From Baylisascaris procyonis (lineage: Eukaryota > Nematoda > Chromadorea > Rhabditida > Ascarididae): 64,000 nt of DNA. The stretch is taken from positions 868,001 to 932,000 of the forward strand of contig JAZARR010000172.1 of NCBI GenBank assembly GCA_037389465.1. The letters are read 5' to 3'. Made by a program: the position numbers and the translations under genes. A model generated the notes under the pieces. The model worked only from the letters and a program-made list of their open reading frames with translations. It had not been told where the DNA came from and made no database searches. Shown here piece after piece: positions 63,090 to 64,000 of the stretch. Numbering within the stretch: position 1 is the first letter of the stretch; each line of letters starts with the position of its first letter.

Positions 63090-63510
63090 CTTACAAAAAC
63101 ATCGCCAGTCAACTAGGGAATATCGACGCATCGTGCAGACAGCAGATTCGAAGAAAATGTGAAGTCGACAACAACAAATCATAGCTTCTATATGAGGGAA
63201 ATCATGCAAAAATTTGCATTTCTTTTTTAAATCGTTGTTCACAATATTTTCATGATCTATCCTTGAAATGATGATAGCCTCGTTCTAATGGTTTTACTCA
63301 GAATAGAATAACTAAACAATAAATATCAATAATTTAAAAAAAAAATATGCGACTGTAACTCTTATTTCTAAAGAAAATATTTCTGCAGTTTCCTTTTTTA
63401 GAGTACATTAAATAAAGAAATAAAGAGTAAAACCCTCATTTGCACTATTAAAAAGGACTATTTCACAACTCCGCAGAGCAGAATCAGTCTACCGGCAAGG
63501 GAATATTAAA
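63090..63510. other. Upstream region of the sHSP gene
   Basis: AT-rich. I did not find a convincing heat-shock element (repeated nGAAn) or TATA box. Confidence 0.4.
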
Positions 63511-63708
63511 ATGCCCTATTCGCTCACTTCGTCATTAAATATTTCTCATTCATCCCCTTATCGCAACTCCATTTACAAAAATGTGAATAAAAAACTGAGC
63601 TTAACAAACGGAAGTTCAAGCAGAACAAACAATGAAGACTTTAACTGCAATCAATTAGTGAGAATTTTCGAACAGCTGAGTGGAGTGATGCATCGCAGCG
63701 AACGATGA
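63511..63708 (+). CDS. Possible 65-residue protein, divergent to sHSP
   Basis: ATG in a good context (ttaaaATGC), polar Ser/Asn-rich start, then FNCNQLVRIFEQLSGVMHRS and stop TGA. Could be a small protein or a first exon; no domain or signal peptide. The frame length is within what chance gives in this window. Confidence 0.3.
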   Translation: MPYSLTSSLNISHSSPYRNSIYKNVNKKLSLTNGSSSRTNNEDFNCNQLVRIFEQLSGVMHRSER

Positions 63709-64000
63709 CCGGCAAAATGCAAAAGACTGGGCGAGAAATATCGCAACTCCACACCGCAGACACTGCTAATGCAAAAGAAAAGAAAAAAGGATAGGCATTG
63801 ACAAAAGATCACAAATTTTTAGAACACACTACCAGGTGCACAGCACTTCCAGAATATTCTCGAAATACCACATACGAAACGTAAATACTAACCGGATTGC
63901 ATTCTTTCCGGTTTCTTAAAAGTAGAGAGGATAAATTTTTCTACGATTTCAAATACTTGAAAGAAAATCATTTTCATTCAACTATGAAATCAGATTTTCT
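63709..64000. other. Right edge, nothing recognised
   Basis: AT-rich sequence without a coding or RNA signal. Confidence 0.4.

Overview
The window reads as nuclear DNA of a nematode. It is AT-rich (about two thirds by eye), genes are split by introns whose 3' ends are typically TTTTCAG-like, AATAAA signals follow the stop codons, and one gene carries the nematode-specific ground-like domain. There are no operons or ribosome binding sites of bacterial type, no rRNA and no CRISPR array. I cannot name the species or clade. Layout: 1-6844 is a tandem array of minus-strand threonine tRNA genes with a very regular 147-bp period, 31 nearly full-length copies followed by a degraded tail. A 1,592-bp insertion (4635-6226) splits copy 32 inside its anticodon loop between TAGAC duplications. 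From 6.8 to 31 kb there is mostly intergenic AT-rich DNA with (TA)n tracts, one fairly convincing small membrane-protein gene with two PPxY motifs (minus, 11.5-14.4 kb) and several weak exon candidates. From 31.8 to 40.1 kb lie two secreted-protein genes on the plus strand: a proline-rich ground-like (hedgehog-related) protein and a Kunitz / lustrin-type / Kunitz-like cysteine-rich protein. From 40 to 50 kb only fragments can be supported, the best being a terminal exon ending at 48479 with paired AATAAA signals. From 50.5 to 55.4 kb a minus-strand gene encodes a MINDY-1/2 family deubiquitinase, reassembled here from six phase-consistent exons plus a likely first exon. At 58.1-58.8 kb a head-to-head pair of tiny paralogous membrane-peptide genes (43 and 40 residues), each with its own TATAAAAG box, shares a 300-bp promoter region. 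From 60.1 to 63.1 kb a minus-strand four-exon small heat shock protein with a mitochondria-like N-terminus closes the window. Most convincing new items: the tRNA-Thr array in which the wobble position of the anticodon has drifted through AGT, TGT, CGT and GGT; the insertion that interrupts it; and the divergent micropeptide pair. Working together: nothing suggests one pathway. The ground-like and Kunitz genes are both secreted or cuticle/matrix-type products and are neighbours on the same strand; the rest are independent housekeeping genes. Gene models rest on reading frame, splice-site and phase agreement only; no transcript data or searches were available.
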